Source: Clostridiaceae bacterium
GTDB lineage: Bacteria; Bacillota; Clostridia; Peptostreptococcales; Tindalliaceae
Direction of reading: 5' to 3'
NCBI GenBank assembly: GCA_024635995.1
Contig: JAGXHW010000034.1
Coordinates: forward strand, 1 to 58,951
DNA length: 58,951 nt
Shown here: in pieces, positions 35,139-44,745 of the stretch
Position numbering within the stretch: the stretch's first letter is position 1
Layout: each line of letters opens with the position of its first letter
The notes under the pieces: generated by a model
Databases searched by the model: none
What the model saw: only the letters and a program-made list of their open reading frames with translations
What the model was told of the DNA's origin: nothing
Program-made: the position numbers and the translations under genes

Positions 35139-35997
35139 AGGGTTTAAAAACGTCGCCTTAAAAACCGGGTTTTATTTTATCCTGTTGATCATCTTCATCT
35201 ATCTGTTGTTTCCATTTTACTGGGCCATCAATTCTTCGCTTAAATCTGAAGCACAACTTCAAATGACGCCTGCTACGATGGTTCCCAAAAATCCGGTAAC
35301 AGACAGCATCGATCCCTATTTTACCAACTACAAGGTAATCTTTCAAAACCAGCAGTTTGTAAGAGGCCTGATCAACAGCACCATCGTTGCCACAAGCACG
35401 ACTGTGCTGGCCCTTGCGGCAGGATCTTTTGCGGCATTTGCGCTGGGAAAACTGCGGTTTAGGGGTAAAAAGCCAACCCTTTATATGATACTGGCCATGA
35501 CAATGTTTCCCCAGGTAACAGTATTAGCCGGTTTGTATGCTGTTATTACAACGTTGCAGCTGCCCACTCTCTTGAGCATGATCCTGTCATACATGATCTT
35601 TACATTGCCCTTCACCACTTGGGTGCTGACGGCTTTCTTTAAAGATTTACCACTGGCACTCCTGGAATCGGCCCAGGTAGATGGCGCAACACCTTTTCAA
35701 ACATTCTATAAAATACTGTTGCCCTTAACCGCGCCTGCAATGGTCACAACAGGACTACTGGCCTTTATCGCCGCCTGGAATGAATACCTCTTTGCACTCA
35801 CCTTTACGTCCATAAATCCTGGCGCAAGAACGGTGCCCGTTGCCATTGCTTACTTTACAGGAGCGGTGGCAAGGCAGGAACCATTTGGAGAAATCATGGC
35901 GGCAGCCGTTGTGGTAACGGTACCCATTGTTGTGCTTGTATTGATATTCCAGAAGAGAATTGTTGCTGGTCTTACAGCCGGTGCAGTCAAAGGTTAA
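35125..35997 (+). CDS. Sugar ABC transporter permease (MalG/UgpE type)
   Basis: 290-residue permease with six helices. The EAA loop is ESAQVDGATPFQTFYKILLP (about residues 185-204). It starts within the upstream permease gene at ATG 35125, 9 bases after AGGAG; the annotated open frame begins 9 bases earlier at TTG without a proper site. It pairs with the MalF-type protein. The gene ends 98 bases before the substrate-binding protein gene. Confidence 0.92.
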   Translation: MKQAKGFKNVALKTGFYFILLIIFIYLLFPFYWAINSSLKSEAQLQMTPATMVPKNPVTDSIDPYFTNYKVIFQNQQFVRGLINSTIVATSTTVLALAAGSFAAFALGKLRFRGKKPTLYMILAMTMFPQVTVLAGLYAVITTLQLPTLLSMILSYMIFTLPFTTWVLTAFFKDLPLALLESAQVDGATPFQTFYKILLPLTAPAMVTTGLLAFIAAWNEYLFALTFTSINPGARTVPVAIAYFTGAVARQEPFGEIMAAAVVVTVPIVVLVLIFQKRIVAGLTAGAVKG

Positions 35998-36095
35998 ATA
36001 GCATCTTAGAACGATGAAAGGAGTGAAAAACCACCACTAATGTTAATCAAGTCAACCTGTCTAACGTTAATTGTTTGATGAAGGGGGAATGATGT

Positions 36096-37457
36096 GTGAG
36101 AACGAAGAAAATGAAATGGTTAATGATGTTATTGGTCATCATGTTGATGGTAAGTCTGTTGGCTGGTTGTGGAGGCACCGAAGAACCGGCTGAACCCGAA
36201 GAACCAGCAGAACCGGCTGAACCCGCAGAACCAGCTGAACCATCAGGAGAAGATGTGACGATAACGGTTGCTGCAGGTGCAGTCGGCCAGGAATTGGAAT
36301 TGACTCAGGCAGCCGCAGAAAGGTTTATGGATGAGAATCCTGGAGTTACTGTAAACGTACTTGATACGCCTGACTTGGCCCAGGACAGACTGGGGCTTTA
36401 CCTTCAATTTTTTGAAGCACAAAGTTCAGAAGTTGATGTGTACCAAATTGACGTCATCTGGCCTGGTGATCTGGCAGAGCACTTTGTAGACCTGAATGAA
36501 TATGGTGCTGGTGATGTAATCGATGAACATTTTCCGGCCATTGTTGAAAATAATACAGTTGACGGCAAATTAGTGGCAATACCCTGGTTTACAGATGCCG
36601 GTTTGCTTTATTACAGAACTGACATGCTTGAAAAATATAACTTTGAACCACCAACCACCTGGGATGAACTGGAAGAACAGGCAGCGTTAATTCAGGAAGG
36701 TGAACGCGCAGATGGGAATCCTGATTTTGTCGGTTTCGTGTGGCAGGGTGATTCCTATGAAGGTTTGACCTGCGACGCCCTGGAATGGATTGCCTCCAAC
36801 GACGGTGGAACCATTATCAGCCCGGACCGGATGATTACCATTAACAACACTAATGCCATCGAAATAGTCGACCAGGCAGCTGGTTGGATTGGTACCATTT
36901 CACCCACAGGAGTTACCGGTTTTGGTGAAGAAGACGCCCGTGCCGTATGGCAGGGGGGTAACGCAGCCTTTATGCGCAACTGGCCCTATGCTTACAGTTT
37001 AGGTCAGGGTTCTGACAGTGCTGTTGCCGGAAACTTCGATGTGTCTCCGTTGCCAGCTGGCGATAGCGGTGCCGGTGCAGCCACCCTTGGTGGTTGGCAG
37101 CTGGCGGTCAGCAAATACAGTGAAAACCCTGAGATAGCAGCAGAAGTGGCGCTGTTCATGGCGAATTACGACAACCAAAAAATACGTGCAGTCGAAGGCT
37201 CATTAAACCCAACCATCATGGCACTCTATGACGATGATGAAGTGCTGGAAGCCAACCCATTTTTCGGAAGTCTGTATGACGTGTTTATTAACGCAGTCGC
37301 ACGTCCGTCCACAGCCACGGCACCAAACTACAATGCAGTTTCAACCGCCTTCTTTAGAGCTGTTCACAGTGTGCTGACAGGCGACACAGATGCAGCAACA
37401 GCCTTTGAAGAACTGGAGCTTGACTTGCAGGATATCACCGGCTTCGACATAGAATAA
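36096..37457 (+). CDS. Sugar ABC transporter substrate-binding lipoprotein
   Basis: 453 residues. The signal peptide ends in the lipobox LLAGC (about 21-25), so the mature protein is tethered by its lipid-modified Cys. An acidic Pro-rich linker of repeated PAEP units (about 30-50) follows, then a family 1 extracellular solute-binding fold (55-450) with AIPWFTDAGLLYYRTDML and RNWPYAYSLG. The start is GTG 36096 with AAGGGGGA 7 bases before it. The sugar is unknown; relatives bind trehalose, maltose or sucrose-like disaccharides. The hairpin at 37509 follows the gene. Confidence 0.92.
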   Translation: MRTKKMKWLMMLLVIMLMVSLLAGCGGTEEPAEPEEPAEPAEPAEPAEPSGEDVTITVAAGAVGQELELTQAAAERFMDENPGVTVNVLDTPDLAQDRLGLYLQFFEAQSSEVDVYQIDVIWPGDLAEHFVDLNEYGAGDVIDEHFPAIVENNTVDGKLVAIPWFTDAGLLYYRTDMLEKYNFEPPTTWDELEEQAALIQEGERADGNPDFVGFVWQGDSYEGLTCDALEWIASNDGGTIISPDRMITINNTNAIEIVDQAAGWIGTISPTGVTGFGEEDARAVWQGGNAAFMRNWPYAYSLGQGSDSAVAGNFDVSPLPAGDSGAGAATLGGWQLAVSKYSENPEIAAEVALFMANYDNQKIRAVEGSLNPTIMALYDDDEVLEANPFFGSLYDVFINAVARPSTATAPNYNAVSTAFFRAVHSVLTGDTDAATAFEELELDLQDITGFDIE

Positions 37458-37508
37458 CTGACTTCAGCAAATTATAATGAATAAGAGTATTGGTGTTCAG
37501 ATCTAACC

Positions 37509-37536
37509 ATGGACTGCCCCTGCAAGGGCAGTCCAT
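37509..37536 (+). other. Intercistronic hairpin after the binding-protein gene
   Basis: ATGGACTGCCC (37509-37519) and GGGCAGTCCAT (37526-37536) form a perfect 11-bp stem with a 6-base loop and no T-run. Such hairpins often protect the binding-protein mRNA end and lower downstream expression. Confidence 0.75.
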
Positions 37537-37583
37537 ACATAGTATTTAAAATAATGACATGATTAAAGACAAGGAGCATTCCC

Positions 37584-39941
37584 ATGGGCAAAAAAGATAA
37601 CAGGCAGAAAGCACTCTATGGAAAAGATCCGTGGAAAATTGTAGAAACTGAATTCAGTCCGGACTCGAATTTTCTGGACGAAACGGTTTTTGCCCTTGGT
37701 AATGGTCACTTTGGAACCCGTGGGACGCTGGAAGAAGGTTATGATGGCCCGGCAGGCACCTCCATGGAAGGTACTTATGTTAATGGTTTTTACGAAAAAG
37801 TACCCATCCATTATGATGAACCTGGTTATGGTTATGCCACTCACACAGAAACCATGTTGAACCTTCCAAACAGCAAGGTGATACAGGTGATGGTTGAAGA
37901 TGAAATTTTCAGCATGTTCACAGGTTCCCTGGAACATTACCACAGGGTATTGGATTTACAACAAGGTATACTATGGCGTGAAATGCGCTGGATCTCTCCC
38001 AAGGGCAAAATAGTAAACATTGAAACACAACGACTGGTTTCATTTGTTGATGACAGGCTAATGATGATCAAGTACACCATTACGCCGGTCAATTTCTCCG
38101 GAAAAATCATGCTCATTTCCATGTTGGATGGCCATGTACATAACCATAAATCAGAGAATGATCCGCGCATGGGTACAAGTTTACAGGGTCAAACCCTCCG
38201 TTTAGAAAGAATTGACCAGCTGGGGGATATGTCCAGGCTATTACAGGTGACCACTTATTCGAAGCTGCAGATATTAACAGGCGTTTCCCATCTCATTCAA
38301 TCAGATCAACCCTACAAACGTGAAACGGAAATTCATGGACAAATGGCGCAGCACCGTTATGAATTCAGTGCGGAACAGGGAAAGCGAATTGGATTACTTA
38401 AAGCGGCAGTATACCTGCGCGGCGATCGAAACCATCAGGAGAATCTCTGGGAAATGGCGGACAAAGTATTAAATAGTGCCCTCGAGCAGGGATGGGCACA
38501 TTATCATTTTCTGCAGCAGCAGGTTTTGGAAGACTTTTGGAACAACAGTGAGGTGACCATCGAAGGTGATGATTTGCTAAACCAGGGAATTCGGTTTAAC
38601 ATGTATCATTTGTTCCAATCAGCAGGAAAGGATGGTTACACAAACATTGGCGCAAAAGGGTTAACGAGTGAAGGTTATCAGGGCCATTATTTCTGGGATT
38701 CAGAGATTTATATATTACCATTCTTTCTTTATACACAACCCTGGAGGGCAAGAAAATTACTGGAATATCGATATAATACCTTAGACAAAGCCAGGGAAAG
38801 AGCAGCCACATTATTTAGAAAGCCAGGCGCATTGTACCCATGGCGCACAATCACAGGTATTGAATGTTCTTCTTATTTTCCCGCAGGAACAGCCCAGTAC
38901 CATATCAATGCCGATATCGCCTATGCCATACGCCACTATGTAAAAGCAACCAGTGATTATGATTTTTTGAAAGAATACGGTGCAGAAATTATTTTTGAAA
39001 CGGCCCGCGTTTGGATGTACCTGGGTACTTATTCTCTTCAGAGGAATAATTCTTTTTGTATTAATACTGTGACAGGCCCTGATGAGTATACCGCCATCGT
39101 GAACAATAATTTTTATACCAATGCCATGGCAAAGATGCATTTACACTATGCCGTGGAAACAGATCAGTTATTAAAAGATCTATACCCAGTTGAATATCAA
39201 CGCATTGCTGCAAAAATACAGTTAAAACATCAAGAAGTAACAAAGTGGGATGAAGCGGCCAGTGCCATGCTGCTGCTTAAGGATGAAGAGCTTGGAATTC
39301 ATCCGCAGGACGATACCTTTCTGGAAAAAGCCTGCTGGCCCTTTGATAGTACACCGTCTGAAAATTATCCTTTATTAATGCATTATCATCCTCTCGACAT
39401 TTACCGTCACCAGGTATGCAAACAGGCAGATGTTTTATTGGCCATGTACTTACTGAGCGATCAGTTCACACTGGAAGAAAAACGGGCTAACCTGGGTTAT
39501 TACACACCTATTACCACTCATGATTCATCTCTTTCGCGATGTATTTTCAGCATCATTGAAGCGGAAGCAGGTAGTGCAGAAGAGGCAATGAATCTCTTTA
39601 TAAAAACAGCCAGAATTGACCTGGATAACCATCAGGGAAATTCTCATCATGGCATTCACACTGCCAGTATGGCAGGCGCCTGGCTAAGTTTAGTAGCTGG
39701 TTTGGCTGGCATGAGATTGAAGGGAAACGAGTTATATTTTTCACCTCATTTTCCGGAAAAATGGAAATCTTACGGGTTTCGGCTGAAATTCAAGGGTAAT
39801 TGTATTAAAATGACAGTCAGGGAAGACATTGTTGAACTGGAATTATTGGAAGGAGAAAAGGTATCAGTGACAATCTTCGGGAAGAAGTATCGGGTGAGCT
39901 CAGACAAAACACTAACGATCGAGGGAAGAGGTGATGTGTAA
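37584..39941 (+). CDS. Glycoside hydrolase family 65 disaccharide phosphorylase
   Basis: 785-residue GH65 enzyme, cytoplasmic, that splits an alpha-glucosidic disaccharide with inorganic phosphate to beta-glucose 1-phosphate plus sugar. Domains: N-terminal beta-sandwich (1-280), (alpha/alpha)6 barrel (320-690), small C-terminal domains. The general acid is Glu501 in TGPDEYTAIVNNNF. GLTSEGYQGHYFWDSEIY and PAGTAQYHINADIAYA are GH65 landmarks; the latter spelling is more like trehalose/kojibiose-type than Lactobacillus maltose phosphorylase, but specificity is not settled by sequence alone. It overlaps msmK by one base (TAATG) and works with beta-phosphoglucomutase at 41033. Confidence 0.9.
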   Translation: MGKKDNRQKALYGKDPWKIVETEFSPDSNFLDETVFALGNGHFGTRGTLEEGYDGPAGTSMEGTYVNGFYEKVPIHYDEPGYGYATHTETMLNLPNSKVIQVMVEDEIFSMFTGSLEHYHRVLDLQQGILWREMRWISPKGKIVNIETQRLVSFVDDRLMMIKYTITPVNFSGKIMLISMLDGHVHNHKSENDPRMGTSLQGQTLRLERIDQLGDMSRLLQVTTYSKLQILTGVSHLIQSDQPYKRETEIHGQMAQHRYEFSAEQGKRIGLLKAAVYLRGDRNHQENLWEMADKVLNSALEQGWAHYHFLQQQVLEDFWNNSEVTIEGDDLLNQGIRFNMYHLFQSAGKDGYTNIGAKGLTSEGYQGHYFWDSEIYILPFFLYTQPWRARKLLEYRYNTLDKARERAATLFRKPGALYPWRTITGIECSSYFPAGTAQYHINADIAYAIRHYVKATSDYDFLKEYGAEIIFETARVWMYLGTYSLQRNNSFCINTVTGPDEYTAIVNNNFYTNAMAKMHLHYAVETDQLLKDLYPVEYQRIAAKIQLKHQEVTKWDEAASAMLLLKDEELGIHPQDDTFLEKACWPFDSTPSENYPLLMHYHPLDIYRHQVCKQADVLLAMYLLSDQFTLEEKRANLGYYTPITTHDSSLSRCIFSIIEAEAGSAEEAMNLFIKTARIDLDNHQGNSHHGIHTASMAGAWLSLVAGLAGMRLKGNELYFSPHFPEKWKSYGFRLKFKGNCIKMTVREDIVELELLEGEKVSVTIFGKKYRVSSDKTLTIEGRGDV

Positions 39942-41047
39942 TGGCAGGCTTAAAACTGGTGAATGTGAACAAGATTTATCCAAACGGGTTTCATGCAGTG
40001 CATGACGTGAATTTAGACATTGAAGACAATGAGTTTGTTGTATTTGTTGGCCCTTCAGGCTGTGGCAAATCCACTGCCCTGCGCATGATTGCAGGTTTGG
40101 AGGAAATCTCCAGCGGTGAACTGTACATTGGCGAAACAATGGTCAATGACGTTTCTCCAAAGGACAGGGATATCGCAATGGTGTTTCAAAACTATGCCTT
40201 GTACCCTCACATGACCAATTATGAAAACATGGCCTTTGGGCTAAAGCTCCGCAACATACCAAAGGCTGAAATTGATAAGCGGGTACAAAATGCCGCTGAT
40301 ATTTTAGGAATACAAGAACTTTTAGATAATAAACCCAAAGAACTCTCCGGCGGTCAACGCCAGCGTATTGCCCTGGGCAGGGCCATTGTTCGAGACCCAC
40401 AAGTGTTTTTGATGGATGAACCATTGTCAAACCTGGATGCCAAATTAAGGGTACAGACCAGGGCTGAAATCAGTAAGCTGCATCAACGATTGAAAACCAC
40501 CTTTATTTACGTTACCCATGACCAGACAGAAGCCATGACCATGGGCACACGTATTGTTGTGTTAAAAGCTGGCCATGTGATGCAGGTGGATACTCCCACC
40601 AACTTATATGAGTATCCGAAGAACAAGTTTGTAGGCAGTTTTATCGGGTCACCTCAGATGAATTTTATTGAAGGCACACTGGAAGAAAAAGACGATGCTG
40701 TAACCTTCCACTATTCTAGTGGTTCCATTGATATTACTGGTGAAAAAGCGGATAAGCTGAAAGAAAATGGCTTTGAAACGAAAGAAGTGATCTTGGGCAT
40801 CAGGCCGGAACACATTAACGTGAAAACCGATGAGCCAACGGAAGGTTCTCCCAACAGAGCTGTCATAGAAGTCACCGAGTTGCTTGGTTCGGAAACCTAT
40901 CTTTTTGTGAAAGTGAAAGAAGAAAGTCTGGTCGCCAGAATTGACCCGTCCATTAAAGTAAAAGTGGGCGACTTCATTACTCTGGATCCCAGACCGGATA
41001 AAGTGCATTTGTTTCATCCTGAATCAGAAAAATCACTGCTCCTGTAA
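39941..41047 (+). CDS. Sugar ABC transporter ATP-binding protein (MsmK/UgpC type)
   Basis: 368 residues. The nucleotide-binding domain has Walker A GPSGCGKST (37-45), the signature LSGGQRQRIALGRA, Walker B VFLMDEPLSNLD and switch His in YVTHDQTEAMTM. The C-terminal TOBE/OB region (235-368) is typical of MsmK/MalK multi-sugar ATPases. The start overlaps the GH65 stop by one base. Its 3' end overlaps the convergent beta-phosphoglucomutase gene by 15 bases. It energises the permease pair at 34059-35997. MsmK-type ATPases may also serve other importers. Confidence 0.93.
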   Translation: MAGLKLVNVNKIYPNGFHAVHDVNLDIEDNEFVVFVGPSGCGKSTALRMIAGLEEISSGELYIGETMVNDVSPKDRDIAMVFQNYALYPHMTNYENMAFGLKLRNIPKAEIDKRVQNAADILGIQELLDNKPKELSGGQRQRIALGRAIVRDPQVFLMDEPLSNLDAKLRVQTRAEISKLHQRLKTTFIYVTHDQTEAMTMGTRIVVLKAGHVMQVDTPTNLYEYPKNKFVGSFIGSPQMNFIEGTLEEKDDAVTFHYSSGSIDITGEKADKLKENGFETKEVILGIRPEHINVKTDEPTEGSPNRAVIEVTELLGSETYLFVKVKEESLVARIDPSIKVKVGDFITLDPRPDKVHLFHPESEKSLLL

Positions 41048-41725
41048 TTGAGATAACTGTTGTGACAGTTCTTCCGGGCTTAAATGGGCCAAGGAGGGTA
41101 CCACCAAAGCTGCTCCGGTAAGGTTGTTCTCACTGCCGACACCCACAGCGGTCATACCTGCTGCCCGGGCAGCTTCAATACCTGCCTGTGCATCTTCAAA
41201 AACGACACACTCTGATGCTGAGACCTGCAAAAGATTGGCACCCAGTAAAAAGACTTCAGGGTCCGGCTTCGCCTTCGTTGTCATGGTGCCATCCACGATG
41301 CCATCAAAAACTGACAATAATTCCAGTTTTTTTAAAATTGTCTTGGCGTTCTTACTGGCAGAACCCAGGGCAATTTTTATGCCCAATTTTTTTGCTGCAG
41401 CAATAAATTCATAAGCCCCTGGCAACAAGTGATTTTTATCAAGGGTTTCCAAGTATTCGACATACCAATTGTTTTTTTTGGATGCCATTTTTTCCTTTTC
41501 TTCCGCAGAAGCGGTAATATTTCCCATCTCCAGCACAATGTCCAACGCTTTCATGCGACTGACACCCTTTAAACGCTCGTTTTGTTGTTCAGTGATGGAA
41601 AAACCCAGCTCCTTTGCCAGTCGGTTCCAAGCCAAATAGTGGTAATATGCAGTATCTACAATTACTCCATCCAAGTCAAAAATATAAGCCGGTAATACAG
41701 TAGTCTGGTTTGTTTGTTGATTCAT
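41033..41725 (-). CDS. pgmB: Beta-phosphoglucomutase
   Basis: 230-residue HAD-superfamily enzyme. FDLDGVIVDTAYYHYLAW (16-33) supplies the nucleophile Asp17 and general acid Asp19, KGVSRMKALDIVL the cap substrate loop, GSASKNA motif II, and KPDPEVFLLGA with FEDAQAGIEAA motifs III and IV. It converts beta-glucose 1-phosphate, the product of the GH65 phosphorylase, into glucose 6-phosphate. GGGAGG lies 8 bases before ATG 41725. It lies on the opposite strand, with its 3' end overlapping the ATPase gene by 15 bases, so it is expressed separately although it completes the same pathway. Confidence 0.94.
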   Translation of the reverse strand: MNQQTNQTTVLPAYIFDLDGVIVDTAYYHYLAWNRLAKELGFSITEQQNERLKGVSRMKALDIVLEMGNITASAEEKEKMASKKNNWYVEYLETLDKNHLLPGAYEFIAAAKKLGIKIALGSASKNAKTILKKLELLSVFDGIVDGTMTTKAKPDPEVFLLGANLLQVSASECVVFEDAQAGIEAARAAGMTAVGVGSENNLTGAALVVPSLAHLSPEELSQQLSQLQEQ

Positions 41726-41912
41726 ATAAATACCTCCCGAAACGTTATGGTTAAATAAGATTAAGAATCAATCTGAGGGGAACATTTTATAGAGTGATTT
41801 CGTATAGATAAAGAGTGTGATATATTGTTTCATATAGCAAACATACCCAAAGTACCTATGGTATACCAGTGTTTGACCATAAGAAAGAGTACATTTTGAA
41901 GGAGCAGTATGG

Positions 41913-43271
41913 ATGAAATCGCAACCACTTGTCATTAACCCAAACCAGTCGCTTAACAAACAAATCATGTTGTTAGCCGGCCCGGCCATCATGGAAATGC
42001 TAATGCACACCCTGGTATGGACAGCTGACACCGCCATGGTAGGTCGTTTAACACCAGCTGACATGGCAGCTGTTAACCTGGGAGCCCATATGATGTTTAC
42101 CATCGTTGCCATTTTTGGCGCACTGGGTACGGGGGCAACAGCCATGGTGGCCCGCTACATTGGCGCAAAGGATGTGCAAAAAGCAAAACAAACAGCTTCC
42201 CAGGCCATTGGAATCAGTCTCATGCTGGGGCTGCTCATCGCCACAACGGGTATACTGTTGGCCAGGCCAATCTTCATCCGTCTGGTAGCAGACCCCCAGG
42301 TGATCTCTCTGGGAACAGAGTACACAAGAGCTGTTTATATCGGAGCCTACTTTTTAATTCCTCAAATGGTAGGCAACGCCATCATACGGGGAACTGGCAA
42401 CACATTTATTCCCTTTCTGTCAGCTGCTGTGGCCAACATCTTCAACATTGTGGCCGATTATGTGCTGATTTTCGGTAAATTGGGGTTTCCTGCACTTGGT
42501 TCACAGGGTGCGGGCATCGCGACTGGAACAGCACAAATCTTGGGTGCAGCGGTGACCTTTTATTATTTATTTAGAGGGTCAGGCATTATAAAATTATCTT
42601 TCCGAAAACTGTTTACCTTTGAAAAAGAAAGTGTCAAAAGCCTTGTCAGGCTCAGTGTACCGGCCGGTTTGGAAGTAACCATGAATGAAGGAAGCCGTCT
42701 AATCTCTTCCTTCTGGATTGCCCAGTTAGGAACCGTGGCCTATGCAGCCCATTCTGTGGCTGTTGCAGGAGAATCACTGTCCTTCATGCCCGGCTACGGT
42801 TTTGCTGTTGCGGCAGCAACCCTGGTGGGACAGCGACTGGGAGCAGGGCAACCAGAAGCGGCAATGGAAAGTACCAAAAGAAGTGTGCTGTTGGGCGCAT
42901 TGCTCATGGGTACGGTGGGTGTTTTGTTCTTTACAATACCTGATATAATCATGGGGCTTTTCAGTACTAATGAAGATACGGTTTATTGGGCGGCAAGAAG
43001 TATCCGCATTGGGGCTTTCGAGCAGGTGCCCATCTCCATTGCCATGATTATTTCCGGTGCCTTGAAAGGAGCCGGTGATACTGACGGCCCTTTCCGAATT
43101 TCATTAATTACAAATCTTTGTGTGCGCCTGCCCCTTATTTTCTTAGCGGTTTTTGTCTTCAGATTTCCGTTGACAGTCGTCTGGATGATTTCTGTGACAC
43201 AGTATGTTGTGGAAGCGCTTCTTATGACACGCCGTTACCGAAAAGGAAAATGGAAAACCATAAAAGTATAA
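41913..43271 (+). CDS. MATE family multidrug/cation antiporter
   Basis: 452 residues, 12 hydrophobic helices in two similar halves of six. The N-terminal segment MLAGPAIMEMLMHTLVWTAD, the motif GALGTGATAMVARYIGA and RGTGNTF are typical of NorM/DinF-like MATE exporters. It exports cationic drugs or metabolites with Na+ or H+. AAGGAG precedes the ATG. Substrate unknown. It is flanked by its own intergenic regions, so probably monocistronic. Confidence 0.93.
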   Translation: MKSQPLVINPNQSLNKQIMLLAGPAIMEMLMHTLVWTADTAMVGRLTPADMAAVNLGAHMMFTIVAIFGALGTGATAMVARYIGAKDVQKAKQTASQAIGISLMLGLLIATTGILLARPIFIRLVADPQVISLGTEYTRAVYIGAYFLIPQMVGNAIIRGTGNTFIPFLSAAVANIFNIVADYVLIFGKLGFPALGSQGAGIATGTAQILGAAVTFYYLFRGSGIIKLSFRKLFTFEKESVKSLVRLSVPAGLEVTMNEGSRLISSFWIAQLGTVAYAAHSVAVAGESLSFMPGYGFAVAAATLVGQRLGAGQPEAAMESTKRSVLLGALLMGTVGVLFFTIPDIIMGLFSTNEDTVYWAARSIRIGAFEQVPISIAMIISGALKGAGDTDGPFRISLITNLCVRLPLIFLAVFVFRFPLTVVWMISVTQYVVEALLMTRRYRKGKWKTIKV

Positions 43272-43416
43272 TTTCACCCTTTATTACCAGCGACTTATCC
43301 GTTATACTAATAGACTAAGGGTATTCCAAGTTAAAGGAAAAGTTTGAGTAAACTTAGAATGGAACAGATGAGGTAAAAACAGATGTTTATAGGCTGAAAT
43401 GTGAGGGAGTCTGTGT

Positions 43417-44565
43417 ATGTACAAGATCTTGATTGTTGATGACATGCTGGTAAATCGAAAACTGATGAAGAAAGTGTTAGCTGATATTGTCAGTGGCGTA
43501 CAATTTGTCGATGCTGAAGATGGTTTTCAGGCACTTGAAATACTGAGAAAAAAGGAAATAGACCTTGTGATTTTAGATTTGATGATGCCCGGAAAAGACG
43601 GGTACGAAGTGTTGAAAGATATGAAAGCTGACCACTATCTGGCAGACATACCAGTCATTGTTAACTCTGCCATAACAGATATGGAAAGCATTAAAAAAAC
43701 CCTTGAATTGGGGGCCATGGATTATTTTACAAAGCCAATCACACCGGAACAAATGAAGGTGATAATTCCCCTTAAAGCGACAAACGCTCTAAAGTTCTAT
43801 GAACAGCGAAAAGCACTGAAACAGATGAATAATCGCATGAAAAATGAGTTGAAAATAGCCAGTGTGTTGCAACATTCATTAATTCGCTCTCAGGGTGAAT
43901 ACCAGCGGTTTAAGGTATACCAAAAATACATGGCATGCGAAGAGTTAGGCGGAGATCTTTTTGACTTTGTTGAAACAGAGAGCACTAGCTGGTTCATGAT
44001 TGCAGACATTACTGGTCATGGCGTGGCAGCGGCACTGGTGGCTTCAATGCTGAAAGTTGTGTTCAATAATGCCATTAGAACGCATAAAGAACCCGCTTCG
44101 ATACTGAAAGACATAAACCATACTTTTTACCGGCTTATGTCAGACAGTGCCAGTTTATGTTTCTCCGTTTTTGTGGGAATGATCGAAGACAATACCATAA
44201 CCTATTCAAATGCCGGGCATCCCTACCCGATTCTACTGAAAAAGAATTTTGATGAATGGCAGATGCTTGAGATCAATGGTTACTTGATTGGTCTGTTCGA
44301 CGATGCTGAGTATGATAACAAAACGGCTGAATGGTCAGGAGGGGAAGCCATATTTACCTACACCGACGGACTGTTTGAAAACCCCGGAAACCCTGAGCAA
44401 AGCAAAAATTTTGACGATGTCATGCAACAGGCAGGATTGCTGGAAAAACGGGCACTGGCTGACCCGGAATCTTTTATGGAACAGTTACTGGCTTTCTTTG
44501 GAAAAGCAGATGAAAACCAAATTGATGATGACATCGCCTTAATGTACATCATGCGAAAAGAATAG
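43417..44565 (+). CDS. Response regulator with PP2C (SpoIIE-type) phosphatase output
   Basis: 382 residues. The receiver domain (1-125) has the phospho-acceptor Asp54 in LVILDLMMPGKDG and the conserved Lys in DYFTKPI. A coiled linker (125-165) leads to a PPM/SpoIIE phosphatase (180-380) with GGDLFDF, ADITGHGVAAAL, NAGHPYPILL and TDGLFE, all metal Asp present. Such proteins usually control an anti-anti-sigma partner-switching cascade by dephosphorylation. No kinase or STAS gene is adjacent. The PspC and LiaF-like envelope-stress genes follow 180 bases later. Target not identified. Confidence 0.92.
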   Translation: MYKILIVDDMLVNRKLMKKVLADIVSGVQFVDAEDGFQALEILRKKEIDLVILDLMMPGKDGYEVLKDMKADHYLADIPVIVNSAITDMESIKKTLELGAMDYFTKPITPEQMKVIIPLKATNALKFYEQRKALKQMNNRMKNELKIASVLQHSLIRSQGEYQRFKVYQKYMACEELGGDLFDFVETESTSWFMIADITGHGVAAALVASMLKVVFNNAIRTHKEPASILKDINHTFYRLMSDSASLCFSVFVGMIEDNTITYSNAGHPYPILLKKNFDEWQMLEINGYLIGLFDDAEYDNKTAEWSGGEAIFTYTDGLFENPGNPEQSKNFDDVMQQAGLLEKRALADPESFMEQLLAFFGKADENQIDDDIALMYIMRKE

Positions 44566-44745
44566 GCAAACCTTACAATAGACTGCACCCTTTATCCTAT
44601 AGGAGGGCGCTGGCTTTTTTTGTCTAAATGTTAATTTACATAAACAATTATCCGATTCCTCCGTAGTATAAAGTGAATGAAATAATGTGGCCATTTGATA
44701 CATTCATATGAAAAACAGTAAAAGCACAATATAAGGAAGGAGATT

